NCBI GenBank assembly: GCA_945870105.1
Contig: CAMBRL010000018.1
Coordinates: 1-35,428, forward strand
Source: Chitinophaga pinensis
Lineage (GTDB): Bacteria; Bacteroidota; Bacteroidia; SXHM01
Reading direction: 5' to 3'
Length of the DNA stretch: 35,428 bases
Shown: positions 23,799-32,710 of the stretch, piece after piece
Layout of the letters: the number at the start of each line of letters is the position of its first letter
Numbering within the stretch: the first letter of the stretch is position 1
Translations under genes and position numbers: made by a program
Notes under the pieces: generated by a model
What the model was told of the DNA's origin: nothing
Databases searched by the model: none
What the model saw: only the letters and a program-made list of their open reading frames with translations

Positions 23799-26165
23799 AT
23801 GAAAAAAACGGCTGCCCTTCTATTACTTATTACCTGTTACCTATTACATAACCCTGCCCACGCCCAGCAAACCCTGCGCGGCTCTGTTAAAGACCAGGAA
23901 AGCAAAGCCACCCTTATAGGTGCAAACATTGCCGTTTACAAAGACACTCTGTTAATAGGAGGCTCGGCAGCCGATGCCGATGGCTACTACAAAATTGAAA
24001 ACATTCCTTACGGCCGCTATACTGTTGTAGCCACCTACCTTGGCTATACTAAAGCAGCTTTTCAAAACATCATTGTCAATGCCGCCAAAGAAACCATCCT
24101 TAACATAGAACTGGAAGAATCGGTAGTGGAAATGAAAGAGATTTCCATTGCCGGAGCACGTAAAGGCGAAGTGCTGAACGAGATGGCAGTTGTTAGTGCC
24201 CGTGCCTTTTCGGTAGAAGAAAGCGACCGCTATGCAGGCTCGCGTGGCGACCCTGCACGTATGGCCAGCAACTTTGCAGGCGTTAGCGGTGCCGATGATT
24301 CGCGCAACGATATTACCGTGCGCGGAAACTCGCCCTTTGGTGTGCTCTACCGCATGGACGGAGTAAATATTCCTAATCCCAATCACTTTGCAGTGGCGGG
24401 TACTGCGGGTGGCCCTGTTGGTATTCTCAACAATAAAGTACTGGCCAACTCCGACTTCATGACCGGAGCTTTCCCTGCCGAATACGGTAATGCCATCTCA
24501 GCCGTGTTTGATATAAAAATGCGCAACGGCAACGACCAGAAGCATGAGTTTACCGCGCAGCTCGGCCTCTTCGGTACAGAGCTCACTGCCGAAGGACCAA
24601 TCTCTAAAAAGAGCCACGCATCGTATCTGATAAACTACCGCTACTCCACCATCGTGCTCTTCTCGGCAATAGGTATTGACTTAGGCACCGATGCAAAACC
24701 CTATTATCAGGATGGCTCGTTCAAATTCAACTTCCCGACCAAAAAGGCGGGAACATTCTCGCTCTTCGGCATGGGCGGTATAAGCAAGATTGACATCCTT
24801 ACCTCTCCCGACAAAACAGCCGAAAACCGCGAACTCTATGGTGATGCCGATAAAGACGAATACTTCCGCTCAGGCATGGGCGTGGCAGGAATGAACTGGC
24901 TCTTGCCTTTAGACGATAAATCATACCTGCGCGCCACGCTGGCCGTAACAGGTGACTACACCAAAAATCACCGTGATATTGTTTACCGCCACAAAGAAAC
25001 TGCGGACTCCATTTTTGTGGTCGATTCATTAGTTCCTGAGTTGCAATACAACTTTACTACTACCAAATATTCGGCAAACCTGTTTTACAACCGCAAGTTC
25101 AATGCACAGCATACCTTGCGTGCAGGTATCTTCACCGATATGCTTCAGTTCAATTATCAGGACAGCTCACTGATAAGAAATGAATACCGCTTTGAGCAGC
25201 GCCTGCGCGATAAAAGCATTGCCTACCTCTTGCAGCCTTATTTACAATGGTCTTACAGAATTACCGAGCAACTCACCTTCAACGCAGGGGTGCATTCACA
25301 ATACTTTACCCTCAATACCAATAGCTATAGCATAGAACCGCGTGCCGGATTGAAATGGAGATTTAAACCCACACAATCACTCAGCTTCGGATATGGTATG
25401 CACAGCCAAACCCAGCCTTACTATATCTACCTCCAGGAAAATACCACTACAGGCAATCAGGATAACAAAGACCTTCCCTTCATGCGCAGCACCCACTATG
25501 TCTTGGGTTACGATAATGCACTTACGCCTTACCTGCGCATAAAACTCGAAACTTATTACCAGAAACTCAACAACATTCCGGTTGACACGTTTCCTTCCTC
25601 TTATTCTGTCTTGAATGAAGGAACAAGTTTCGACCGCTACTTTCCCGGAAAACTGGTAGCCGATGGCACAGCCGAGAATTACGGAGTAGAACTGACCATC
25701 GAAAAATTCTATAACCGCAACTACTTCTTCATGTTCTCAGGAACGCTTTACAACTCTATTTACAAACCCAGCAACGGCAAAACCTACGACACCGATTTCA
25801 ACGGAAACTACATCATAAACCTGCTCGGAACAAAAGAATTCAAGTGGGGCAAAAAGCGCCCTAATACATTTGGAATAGGAGGTAAGCTAACCACCGCAGG
25901 CGGCCGCAGATACACCCCAATTGATGTAACAGCATCTGATGCAGAACGCAACAGCCTTCAATACAAATACTATTTCCGCTTTGATGTAAAAATCAATTAC
26001 GCCATCAATGCTAAGAAACTACGCCACGAAATAGGAGTGGACTTAGTAAACGTTGCACAAACCAAAAACGTGTTGCGCAAAATATATGTTGGCGGTGCAG
26101 ATCCAATTAAAACAGATTATCAGCTGGGCTTTTTGCCGGTGTTTTATTACAGGGTAGATTTTTAG
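23799..26165 (+). CDS. TonB-dependent outer-membrane receptor with carboxypeptidase-regulatory domain
   Basis: A 788-residue outer-membrane protein for energised uptake of a bound ligand. Signal peptide about 1-22 (ending AHAQ). A carboxypeptidase-regulatory-like domain follows (about 24-110; LRGSVKDQESKATLIGANI, DADGYYKIENIPYGRYTVVA). Then a plug domain (about 130-245; ITVRGNSPFGVLYRMDGVNI, FPAEYGNAISAVFDIKMRNG) and a beta-barrel to the end (VFYYRVDF, a typical terminal aromatic). At 788 residues it is shorter than SusC-type receptors, and no SusD gene is nearby, so a polysaccharide role is not indicated. Ligand unknown. A palindromic repeat follows the stop. Confidence 0.93.
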   Translation: MKKTAALLLLITCYLLHNPAHAQQTLRGSVKDQESKATLIGANIAVYKDTLLIGGSAADADGYYKIENIPYGRYTVVATYLGYTKAAFQNIIVNAAKETILNIELEESVVEMKEISIAGARKGEVLNEMAVVSARAFSVEESDRYAGSRGDPARMASNFAGVSGADDSRNDITVRGNSPFGVLYRMDGVNIPNPNHFAVAGTAGGPVGILNNKVLANSDFMTGAFPAEYGNAISAVFDIKMRNGNDQKHEFTAQLGLFGTELTAEGPISKKSHASYLINYRYSTIVLFSAIGIDLGTDAKPYYQDGSFKFNFPTKKAGTFSLFGMGGISKIDILTSPDKTAENRELYGDADKDEYFRSGMGVAGMNWLLPLDDKSYLRATLAVTGDYTKNHRDIVYRHKETADSIFVVDSLVPELQYNFTTTKYSANLFYNRKFNAQHTLRAGIFTDMLQFNYQDSSLIRNEYRFEQRLRDKSIAYLLQPYLQWSYRITEQLTFNAGVHSQYFTLNTNSYSIEPRAGLKWRFKPTQSLSFGYGMHSQTQPYYIYLQENTTTGNQDNKDLPFMRSTHYVLGYDNALTPYLRIKLETYYQKLNNIPVDTFPSSYSVLNEGTSFDRYFPGKLVADGTAENYGVELTIEKFYNRNYFFMFSGTLYNSIYKPSNGKTYDTDFNGNYIINLLGTKEFKWGKKRPNTFGIGGKLTTAGGRRYTPIDVTASDAERNSLQYKYYFRFDVKINYAINAKKLRHEIGVDLVNVAQTKNVLRKIYVGGADPIKTDYQLGFLPVFYYRVDF

Positions 26166-26171
26166 GCATCA

Positions 26172-26295
26172 CGTCATTGCGAGCGCAGCGAAGCAATCTC
26201 CGAAACGCCATTGCGAGTGCAACGAAGCAATCTCAAAAATGAACTACTGCATACTATAACAAGATTGCTTCGGGTAAAAAAACCTCGCAATGACG
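26172..26295. repeat. Compound intergenic palindromic repeat, family A, copy 2
   Basis: Outer ends CGTCATTGCGAG (26172-26183) and CTCGCAATGACG (26284-26295) are the same as at 3286-3362. Inside are two left arms (the second, CGCCATTGCGAG at 26206, also followed by GAAGCAATCTC) but only one right arm (AGATTGCTTCGGG). It fills most of the gap between the receptor gene and the membrane/TPR gene. Confidence 0.85.
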
Positions 26296-26332
26296 ATAAC
26301 CAATTTCAAAACTTAGCGTTAAACCTGCGCTT

Positions 26333-28300
26333 ATGAAAAACAGAATATTCTTAGTTGCCTGTCTGCTCGCCCTCGCAGGGCTTGTTCTAACCTATTCCAA
26401 CCATTTCAACAATCCTTTCCATTTCGATGATGCGCACACCATTGAAACCAATGCTGCCATCCGCGATATAAAAAACATTCCTTCATTTTTCAGTGACGGA
26501 ACTTCGTTCAGTTCGTTGCCCGCAAATCAGGCATATCGCCCGGGGCTAACCACACTCAATGCAATTGATTTCTGGCTGGGAGGAAAAGATGAACCTGTTC
26601 CCTTTCAATATCATTTAAGCATTTTCATTGTTTTTCTATTGCTGGCAATTGCACTCTTTTTCTTTTTCAATACTATTTATGATGCCGCCTCACCTCATGA
26701 ATACAATAAGTGGGCTGCACTTTTTTCCACTGCGTTTTTCTGTTACCATACTGCTAATGCCGAAACCATTAATTACATCATCCAGCGCGCTGAATCATTC
26801 AGCACGTTCATGATTATTCTTGGCTTTCTTATCTACATCTATTTTCCTGCGCAACGGAAATTTCAATTGTTTCTGCTTCCGATGATAGTTGGCTTTAGTG
26901 TAAAAGAACCAACCCTCATGTTTGTTCCTTTACTGTTTACTTACATTCTTCTGTTTGAAAAAGAAACTTCGCTAACAACAGTTTTTTCAGCAAACGGTTT
27001 CAGCAATGTTTTAAAAACACTGTTAATGGTATTGCCCGGCTTAATACTTGGTGGGCTGCTTTTTGCTTATTCACAACACAAAACACCGGAATTATTTACT
27101 CCGGGCGGAGTAAATGTTATTACCTATTTACAAACGCAAACGTTTGTAATTGTCCACTACGTTAATAATTTCTTTTTGCCATTTAATCTCACTGCTGATA
27201 CCGATTGGAGACCAATTCAAAATATGTTTGACGATCGTGTGATTATCGGAACGCTGTTCATTATTTTTCTTTTGTCAATTGCAGTCAATGCTTCCGCGAA
27301 AAAAGAATCGCGCCCGATTGCATTTGGAATTCTATGGTTCTTTATTGCACTTCTTCCTACATCCAGTTTTTTTCCTTTTGCTGAAGTGTTGAATGATCAT
27401 CGTCCGTTTTTTCCTTATATCGGTTTGGTAATGGCGGTTGTTTGGTCTTGCGTTCTGTTCATCCGCAAACATGAATCCATTTTCAATAAACCAATAGCGA
27501 AAATACTTGTGCCTGCATCCTGCCTCCTGCTGCTTACTGCTCACGGTATTGGTGCCCATCATCGTAATGATGTATGGTCGTCTGGCGAAAAACTGTGGAA
27601 AGATGTTACTGTAAAATCGCCCGGCAATGGTCGCGGCTGGATGAACTATGGTAATTCGCAAATGGCAAAAGGCAATTACGCAGAAGCATTAATAGCCTTC
27701 AATAAAGCCAAAGAATTGTGGCCTTATTACTCGTATGTACATATTAATCTTGGAATTCTTCATGCTTCAATGGGTAAGCCAGTTGATGCTGAAAGCTATT
27801 TCAAATCAGCAATTTCATTGGATAACAAAAATCCTGAAACCTATCGTTACTATGGAAAGTATTTAATTGAGCAGATGCGTAGCCAGGAAGCGCTGAATAT
27901 TCTGCAGCAAGGTTTGCAATTAAGTCCCAAACACCGCGATATCCAGCTGTACTATAGTATGGCATTGCAAAGCAGTGGAGGCAAAAATCTGCGCCTTGAG
28001 AATATGATTGAACAGTTGAAAACTAATCCTACTGCTGATGGTTATCTTAACCTCAGCCTGGAATATTATAACATGGGCGATTATGAAAAATGTATTGAAG
28101 CCTCAGAGAATGCATTGAAAATAAAACCGGATTACGCACTTGCCTACAACAACATGTGCTCGGCATACAATGTGTTAAAGCAATACGACAAAGCAATTGA
28201 AGCCTGCAGCCAGGCTATACGTATTCAACCTGATTTTCAATTGGCAAAAAACAACCTGAAACAGGCTGTTGACGAAAAGAATAAACAGAAAGGTAAATAG
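26333..28300 (+). CDS. TMTC-like integral membrane protein with C-terminal TPRs
   Basis: A 655-residue protein. The first 420 residues carry about ten hydrophobic membrane segments and, in the first periplasmic loop, the Asp pair FHFDDAHTI typical of GT-C enzymes. NYIIQRAESFST corresponds to the conserved loop of TMTC-like O-mannosyltransferase-related proteins. From about residue 440 there are five or six tetratricopeptide repeats (for example AKGNYAEALIAFNKAKELWP and EKCIEASENALKIKPDYALA). A transferase acting on exported proteins is plausible, but the activity is inferred. The next gene, a methyltransferase, starts 3 bases after its stop, so the two are one operon. Confidence 0.85.
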   Translation: MKNRIFLVACLLALAGLVLTYSNHFNNPFHFDDAHTIETNAAIRDIKNIPSFFSDGTSFSSLPANQAYRPGLTTLNAIDFWLGGKDEPVPFQYHLSIFIVFLLLAIALFFFFNTIYDAASPHEYNKWAALFSTAFFCYHTANAETINYIIQRAESFSTFMIILGFLIYIYFPAQRKFQLFLLPMIVGFSVKEPTLMFVPLLFTYILLFEKETSLTTVFSANGFSNVLKTLLMVLPGLILGGLLFAYSQHKTPELFTPGGVNVITYLQTQTFVIVHYVNNFFLPFNLTADTDWRPIQNMFDDRVIIGTLFIIFLLSIAVNASAKKESRPIAFGILWFFIALLPTSSFFPFAEVLNDHRPFFPYIGLVMAVVWSCVLFIRKHESIFNKPIAKILVPASCLLLLTAHGIGAHHRNDVWSSGEKLWKDVTVKSPGNGRGWMNYGNSQMAKGNYAEALIAFNKAKELWPYYSYVHINLGILHASMGKPVDAESYFKSAISLDNKNPETYRYYGKYLIEQMRSQEALNILQQGLQLSPKHRDIQLYYSMALQSSGGKNLRLENMIEQLKTNPTADGYLNLSLEYYNMGDYEKCIEASENALKIKPDYALAYNNMCSAYNVLKQYDKAIEACSQAIRIQPDFQLAKNNLKQAVDEKNKQKGK

Positions 28301-28303
28301 CCT

Positions 28304-29104
28304 ATGTCTTTGTTTGTTGCGGTACGCAAATTTCTTTACGAACCCCGTTTGCAGGGCGTGGATGTAAACAGCGATAAACTGTTGGAGATTCACCGTCAGG
28401 TTTTGATGGAGAAAAAAATAATGCGCCACGTTTTTCGCGAATTTTATGATGCCTGTATTAATGCAGATAATAAATACTTTTCAGCAACGGGCGACAGGAT
28501 AGAGCTTGGAGCAGGTGTAAGTTTTTTTAAAGAAGTATATCCCGAAATTATCAGCACAGATATTAAGTCATCGCCCTGGCTCGACAGAATATTAGATGCA
28601 CAAAAAATGGATTTACCCGACAATTCAACACGTGCATTTTATGCTATTAATTGTTTTCACCATTTGCCGGACGTTGACAGTTTTTTTAATGAGTTGCTGC
28701 GGGTTTTAAAACCTGGTGGCGGATGCATACTGATAGAGCCCTACCACGGTGCAATTGCTTCCCGATTTTACAAGCGCATATTTGATACGGAGACATTTGA
28801 TAAGTCACAAAATGAATGGAAGTATAAGGTAGGCGGAGTGATGGAAGGAGCAAACCAGGCATTAAGTTATGTTGTCTTTAAACGTGACCTGAGTGTGTTC
28901 CTAAAGAAATACCCTCAACTGGAAGTGGTTGAACAAAAAGTCTTACCTAATTATCTGAGGTATTTATTGTCTGGCGGTTTAAATTTCAGGCAAATTCTCC
29001 CATCGTTTTGTGAACCTGTAATTAAACTAATGGAGTTCATGATTAGTCCCTTCAACTCAATTTTAGGACTTCATCATTCAATTGTTATCCGTAAAAAGGA
29101 TTAA
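28304..29104 (+). CDS. Class I SAM-dependent methyltransferase
   Basis: A 266-residue cytoplasmic enzyme of the Methyltransf_11 type. Motif I is IELGAGVSFFKEV (the SAM-binding Gly loop), the acidic strand II ends STDIKSS, DLPDNSTRAFYAINCFHHLPD carries motif IV, and ELLRVLKPGGGCILIEP is the post-motif III signature. The C-terminal 100 residues are less typical. It lies 3 bases after the TMTC-like gene, so it may modify a lipid-linked sugar or an intermediate of the same pathway; that is inference. It converges on the 495-residue TPR gene with 6 bases between them. Confidence 0.9.
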   Translation: MSLFVAVRKFLYEPRLQGVDVNSDKLLEIHRQVLMEKKIMRHVFREFYDACINADNKYFSATGDRIELGAGVSFFKEVYPEIISTDIKSSPWLDRILDAQKMDLPDNSTRAFYAINCFHHLPDVDSFFNELLRVLKPGGGCILIEPYHGAIASRFYKRIFDTETFDKSQNEWKYKVGGVMEGANQALSYVVFKRDLSVFLKKYPQLEVVEQKVLPNYLRYLLSGGLNFRQILPSFCEPVIKLMEFMISPFNSILGLHHSIVIRKKD

Positions 29105-29110
29105 CCGAAA

Positions 29111-30598
29111 TTACTTTCCTTCAATCCTGTTCAAGCCAGCTTTCGCTTTTTGGCCAATGCTGTTGCGGTATTCCTTATTCTTAAATGAAGGACACATCTC
29201 AAAATAATTTCGTGCTTTTTTGTAATCTTTTTTCTCTTCATAAATCAGACCCAGGTTTAGCGATGCATTGGCAGCAAAGTAGTGCGTGCTTTTTGCTCCG
29301 TTCTTAATCGTCATTTCATAATAAGGAATGGCATCATCCGGCTTTCCCCAACTGTGATAAATCCTGCCAAGACGGTAGGTGAATTCCAGTTGATCTTTTT
29401 CCGTTGTAAAATCTTTTGCATTACCTTCTTTCACCAATATGGTCAATGCCTGCAGGTAATAACCGCCATCAAAAAGTAAACGCGCTTTTAATAATTTTAG
29501 ATTTGGAATTATGCTTTCATCAGCTTCTTTCTGTGCCTGTTTATCTTCATCAGAAATGTCATTCCCTTTGTTTGGGATAAGGTTTATGTTTTTCTTATAT
29601 GCTTCTGTATCGCCTACCAGAAGGCTAAACCACGCCAATTTTTGATAAGCAGATTTGATATAACTCGCGCCTTTAAAATTGTCAATGTATTTTTTGATGT
29701 AAATATCTGCATCCATATCTAAGCGGTTCAACTTTGCTTCGCCTGTCAATAAATCCAAATAGTAAAATGGATATTGCTCCACACTTTCAGCACGTTTTTC
29801 CAAAAATGAAATAGCATCATTGTTGCGTGAAGTTTTTATTGCAATGCTTGCTTTGGCAAAGGTGAGCAGCGGATTGTAGCCGGGAAGATATTTCAGCGTT
29901 GTATAAAGTTTTTCAATATTGTCTTTGTCTTTTGAAAGATTAAGTTCAACAAACGAAAGAAGGAAAAGCGATTCGGTAAGCAGGTAATTATATTCAGAAT
30001 TTGTTTGCGACTGTGCAACAACTGTGTTCAGTTCTTTTACGCCTTGTTTGATGGTTCCATCAATTCCCATGATGTTTACGGCCCATTTATAATTATCCGG
30101 CACCGTTCCTATAATGGCATGCAGCAAGCCCATACTTTTCATGTTGGGCAAAAAGCCGGGATGTTTACTTTGATTGTCTTCCAGTAATTTGTAGGCTTTG
30201 TTTATTTCCCCGACAGCAGCAAGATATTCTCCGAATTTAACGTGAATAAAAGCCCATTGTAAATTCACCTCCGCCTGCGAATAAAGAAACCATGGAGATT
30301 TTGAATCTCCTTTTTCCAGTTGTCTTAATCTAATGTCTTTGTTCTTTTGCAGCGCACTGAAATCATTTGGATTTTCACCAATGATGAGCGTAAAGAAGTC
30401 AATGTAGTTATCCAGAAAAACAGGAATCGTATTTCCGGCATTTACTTTTTTCTCGTTATCTAATTTTATTTTAGCTGCTTTGAATTTCAGGTTTACAATA
30501 TCTTCATAAGCATCGCGGCAGTTGGTGTTGAAATCAAAACCGGCAAACGATTTTAGCGAGAAAAGAAGAAAAATAAAGACGACAGAAAAGTATCTCAT
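29111..30598 (-). CDS. Secreted TPR protein
   Basis: A 495-residue protein with signal peptide 1-19 (ending KSFAG). The rest is almost wholly helical repeats. TPRs are clearest near the C-terminus (TYRLGRIYHSWGKPDDAIPY, ANASLNLGLIYEEKKDYKKA), with weaker ones in the middle (SAYQKLAWFSLLVGDTEAYK). It has no enzymatic motif and no T9SS sorting domain. Periplasmic scaffolding is likely, since TPRs mediate protein contacts. It starts 14 bases after the terminator of the upstream minus-strand run, without a recognisable promoter. Confidence 0.88.
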   Translation of the reverse strand: MRYFSVVFIFLLFSLKSFAGFDFNTNCRDAYEDIVNLKFKAAKIKLDNEKKVNAGNTIPVFLDNYIDFFTLIIGENPNDFSALQKNKDIRLRQLEKGDSKSPWFLYSQAEVNLQWAFIHVKFGEYLAAVGEINKAYKLLEDNQSKHPGFLPNMKSMGLLHAIIGTVPDNYKWAVNIMGIDGTIKQGVKELNTVVAQSQTNSEYNYLLTESLFLLSFVELNLSKDKDNIEKLYTTLKYLPGYNPLLTFAKASIAIKTSRNNDAISFLEKRAESVEQYPFYYLDLLTGEAKLNRLDMDADIYIKKYIDNFKGASYIKSAYQKLAWFSLLVGDTEAYKKNINLIPNKGNDISDEDKQAQKEADESIIPNLKLLKARLLFDGGYYLQALTILVKEGNAKDFTTEKDQLEFTYRLGRIYHSWGKPDDAIPYYEMTIKNGAKSTHYFAANASLNLGLIYEEKKDYKKARNYFEMCPSFKNKEYRNSIGQKAKAGLNRIEGK

Positions 30599-30611
30599 GT
30601 TTTCAGAAACA

Positions 30612-30643
30612 AAAAAGGGACTTCAAACTGAAATCCCTTTTCT
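30612..30643 (-). terminator. Rho-independent terminator after the zinc-ribbon gene
   Basis: On the minus strand AAAAGGGA pairs with TCCCTTTT, extended by GAA/TTC after one mismatch, followed by a T run. It comes 19 bases after the stop at 30662 and ends the four-gene-direction run that starts at 33337. Confidence 0.8.
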
Positions 30644-30661
30644 GTATTTTTAAATTTTAGT

Positions 30662-31588
30662 CTATGCTTCTTCTTCTACAACTTCAATTCCTGCAAGTTC
30701 CTGATCAACCAAAATTCGTCCGCAATATTCGCAAACGATAATTTTCTTTCTCATGCGGATATCCATTTGACGCTGTGGAGGAATATTGTTAAAGCAACCA
30801 CCGCATGCATCACGCGAAATGTTTACAACAGCCAAACCATTGCGTGCATTCGAGCGCAGACGTTTGTAAGCTGTCAGCAGTCTCTCGTCCATTACTTCTT
30901 CTGCCTTTACTGATTCTTTTACCAACGATTTCTCTTCTTTTTCAGTTTCTTTGATAATATCGTCAAGTTCAGCTTTCTTATGTTTCAGATCAGCTTTGCG
31001 GTCATCCAATTCAGTTTGCGCTTTTTCAACAAATTCATTTTTAGCTGCAATGTTTGCTTTCGCTTCTTTAATTCTTTTTTCAGAAAGCTGAATCTCCAGG
31101 TTTTGGAATTCAATTTCTTTGGTCAGCGAATCAAACTCACGGTTATTGCGGACTTTATTCTGCTGTTCTTCGTACTTTTTAATCAAAGCCAGCGAATCTT
31201 TCATCTGCTGTTTTTTCTGAACAATCGTGTCTTCAAAAACATTCACTTCGTCAGTGTAATTTTTTACGCGTGTTTCAAGTCCAACAATTTCATCTTCCAG
31301 ATCCTGAACTTCTAAAGGTAACTCGCCTCTCACAATCCTGATTTTATCAATTGCTGTATCAATCTGCTGAAGATTGAAAAGCGCTTTTAAACGTTCTTCA
31401 ATTGTTACATCAGGGCTGATGTCTTTATGTTTTGCTTTTGGTTTTGCAGGTTCTGCGTAATCTAATTGGTTTTTAGCTGTTTCCTTTTTAGCAGGTTTAG
31501 CTTCAACTTTTTTTGCTTTTGTTTTTTCTTCTTTTGAATTGGCAACTGGTTTTGCTGATTCTTTAGCTTTTACTTTTGCTTTTATCAT
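30662..31588 (-). CDS. Coiled-coil zinc-ribbon protein (COG1579 type)
   Basis: A 308-residue cytoplasmic protein. A Lys/Ala-rich, low-complexity N-terminus (1-55, repeated KAK/PAK) precedes a long coiled coil (about 60-240; LEDEIVGLETRVKNYTDEVN, YEEQQNKVRNNREFDSL). The C-terminus holds a four-Cys zinc ribbon: CGGC at 262-265 and CEYC at 286-289, in the form DACGGCFNNIPPQ...IVCEYCGRIL. This matches the widely conserved family COG1579 (zf-RING_7), which is probably nucleic-acid-associated but poorly defined. It starts 5 bases after the Nif3-like gene and is followed by a terminator. Confidence 0.9.
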   Translation of the reverse strand: MIKAKVKAKESAKPVANSKEEKTKAKKVEAKPAKKETAKNQLDYAEPAKPKAKHKDISPDVTIEERLKALFNLQQIDTAIDKIRIVRGELPLEVQDLEDEIVGLETRVKNYTDEVNVFEDTIVQKKQQMKDSLALIKKYEEQQNKVRNNREFDSLTKEIEFQNLEIQLSEKRIKEAKANIAAKNEFVEKAQTELDDRKADLKHKKAELDDIIKETEKEEKSLVKESVKAEEVMDERLLTAYKRLRSNARNGLAVVNISRDACGGCFNNIPPQRQMDIRMRKKIIVCEYCGRILVDQELAGIEVVEEEA

Positions 31589-31593
31589 GTTTT

Positions 31594-32688
31594 TCAGAGA
31601 TAGTTTACCGGATTGGTGTTAGTTTTTGACAAACGGACGGCAAAAGTAGGAAATTTTTCCATTAATAAGTCATAAAATATTTCACCCGTAAATTGCTCAC
31701 TTTCAAAGTGTCCCACATCGGCAAGCAGTATTTTGCCCACGGCATCAAAAAACTGGTGGTATTTAAGGTCAGCTGTAACAAAAGCATCTGCTCCGGCTGA
31801 AATGGCATTTTTTAACAGAAAACTACCTGAACCACCACATATAGCAACCCTTTTTATTTTCTTGCCAGTAAGCGCTGTGTAGCGAACGCAATCTGTTTTT
31901 AATGAAGTTTTTAAATTCTTGAGAAAAGCCAATTCATCCAAGGGATCTTCCAGTTCACCTAAAAGCCCAGAGCCAACTTGTTTATATTCATTTTCAAGCG
32001 GATAAATATCATAAGCCACTTCCTCATAAGGATGTGAAGTAAATAATGCCTTTAAAATAGTTGATTGCAGTTGTGAGGGGAAAATGGTTTCAATTCGGGT
32101 TTCCGGTTCCTGATGTTGTATATTTTGTTCTCCAACAAATGGTTTAGTTCCTTCGCCTGCCCGGAAAGTGCCGAAGCCTTCCAAATTATAGCTGCATTCA
32201 TCGTAGTGTCCGATTTTTCCTGCCCCTGCTTTAAATAGTGCATCGCGCACTTCAGCAGCTTTATCACTTGGGCAAAATGTCACTAATTTTTTAAGTAATC
32301 CTGATTTCGGTTCAAGAACTGAGCAATTTTTTAAGCCTAATTTTTCAGCAATTTTTGAATTTACGCCATGCTCTATATTGTCAAGATTGGTGTGAGCGGC
32401 ATAAATGGCAATGTCATTTTTAATAGCTTTAATAATGGTGCGTTCCACATAATTTTTGCCATTAATCTTTTTAAGCCCACTAAAAATAATCGGGTGGTGA
32501 GCAATTACAAGATTGCACTTTTCACGAATAGCTTCATCAATAACTTCTTCAATGCTGTCCAGACAAATTAATGCACCTGTAATATTCTGTGTTGGATTTC
32601 CGGTAATTAAACCTGCATTGTCGTAGCTTTCCTGATAAGACAGCGGAGCAAAAGCCTCAATAGCTTTTATGATTTCTGATAATTGCAT
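31594..32688 (-). CDS. Nif3-family dinuclear metal protein
   Basis: A 364-residue cytoplasmic protein of the Nif3/YbgI family (GTP cyclohydrolase I type 2-like). Metal ligands are visible: His64 and His65 in VIAHHPIIFSG, Asp103 in AAHTNLDN, His327 and Glu331 in DVGHFESEQF. Between the two halves of the fold is a CutA/PII-like insertion (about 131-231), which gives the longer form of the family. The reaction is not established for the family in general. It precedes the zinc-ribbon gene by 5 bases and follows the TPR gene by 22 bases; the Nif3 and COG1579 proteins are commonly adjacent in Bacteroidota, as I recall. Confidence 0.93.
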   Translation of the reverse strand: MQLSEIIKAIEAFAPLSYQESYDNAGLITGNPTQNITGALICLDSIEEVIDEAIREKCNLVIAHHPIIFSGLKKINGKNYVERTIIKAIKNDIAIYAAHTNLDNIEHGVNSKIAEKLGLKNCSVLEPKSGLLKKLVTFCPSDKAAEVRDALFKAGAGKIGHYDECSYNLEGFGTFRAGEGTKPFVGEQNIQHQEPETRIETIFPSQLQSTILKALFTSHPYEEVAYDIYPLENEYKQVGSGLLGELEDPLDELAFLKNLKTSLKTDCVRYTALTGKKIKRVAICGGSGSFLLKNAISAGADAFVTADLKYHQFFDAVGKILLADVGHFESEQFTGEIFYDLLMEKFPTFAVRLSKTNTNPVNYL

Positions 32689-32710
32689 GTTTTATGAAAA
32701 GAAGTTGCGT

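Noticed and set aside
23952-24386. Minus-strand frame of 144 codons inside the receptor gene
   Set aside because: It is antisense to well-conserved receptor coding sequence and has no recognisable features.
23799-26165. SusC-type polysaccharide receptor
   Set aside because: It is shorter than SusC proteins and there is no SusD-like gene next to it.
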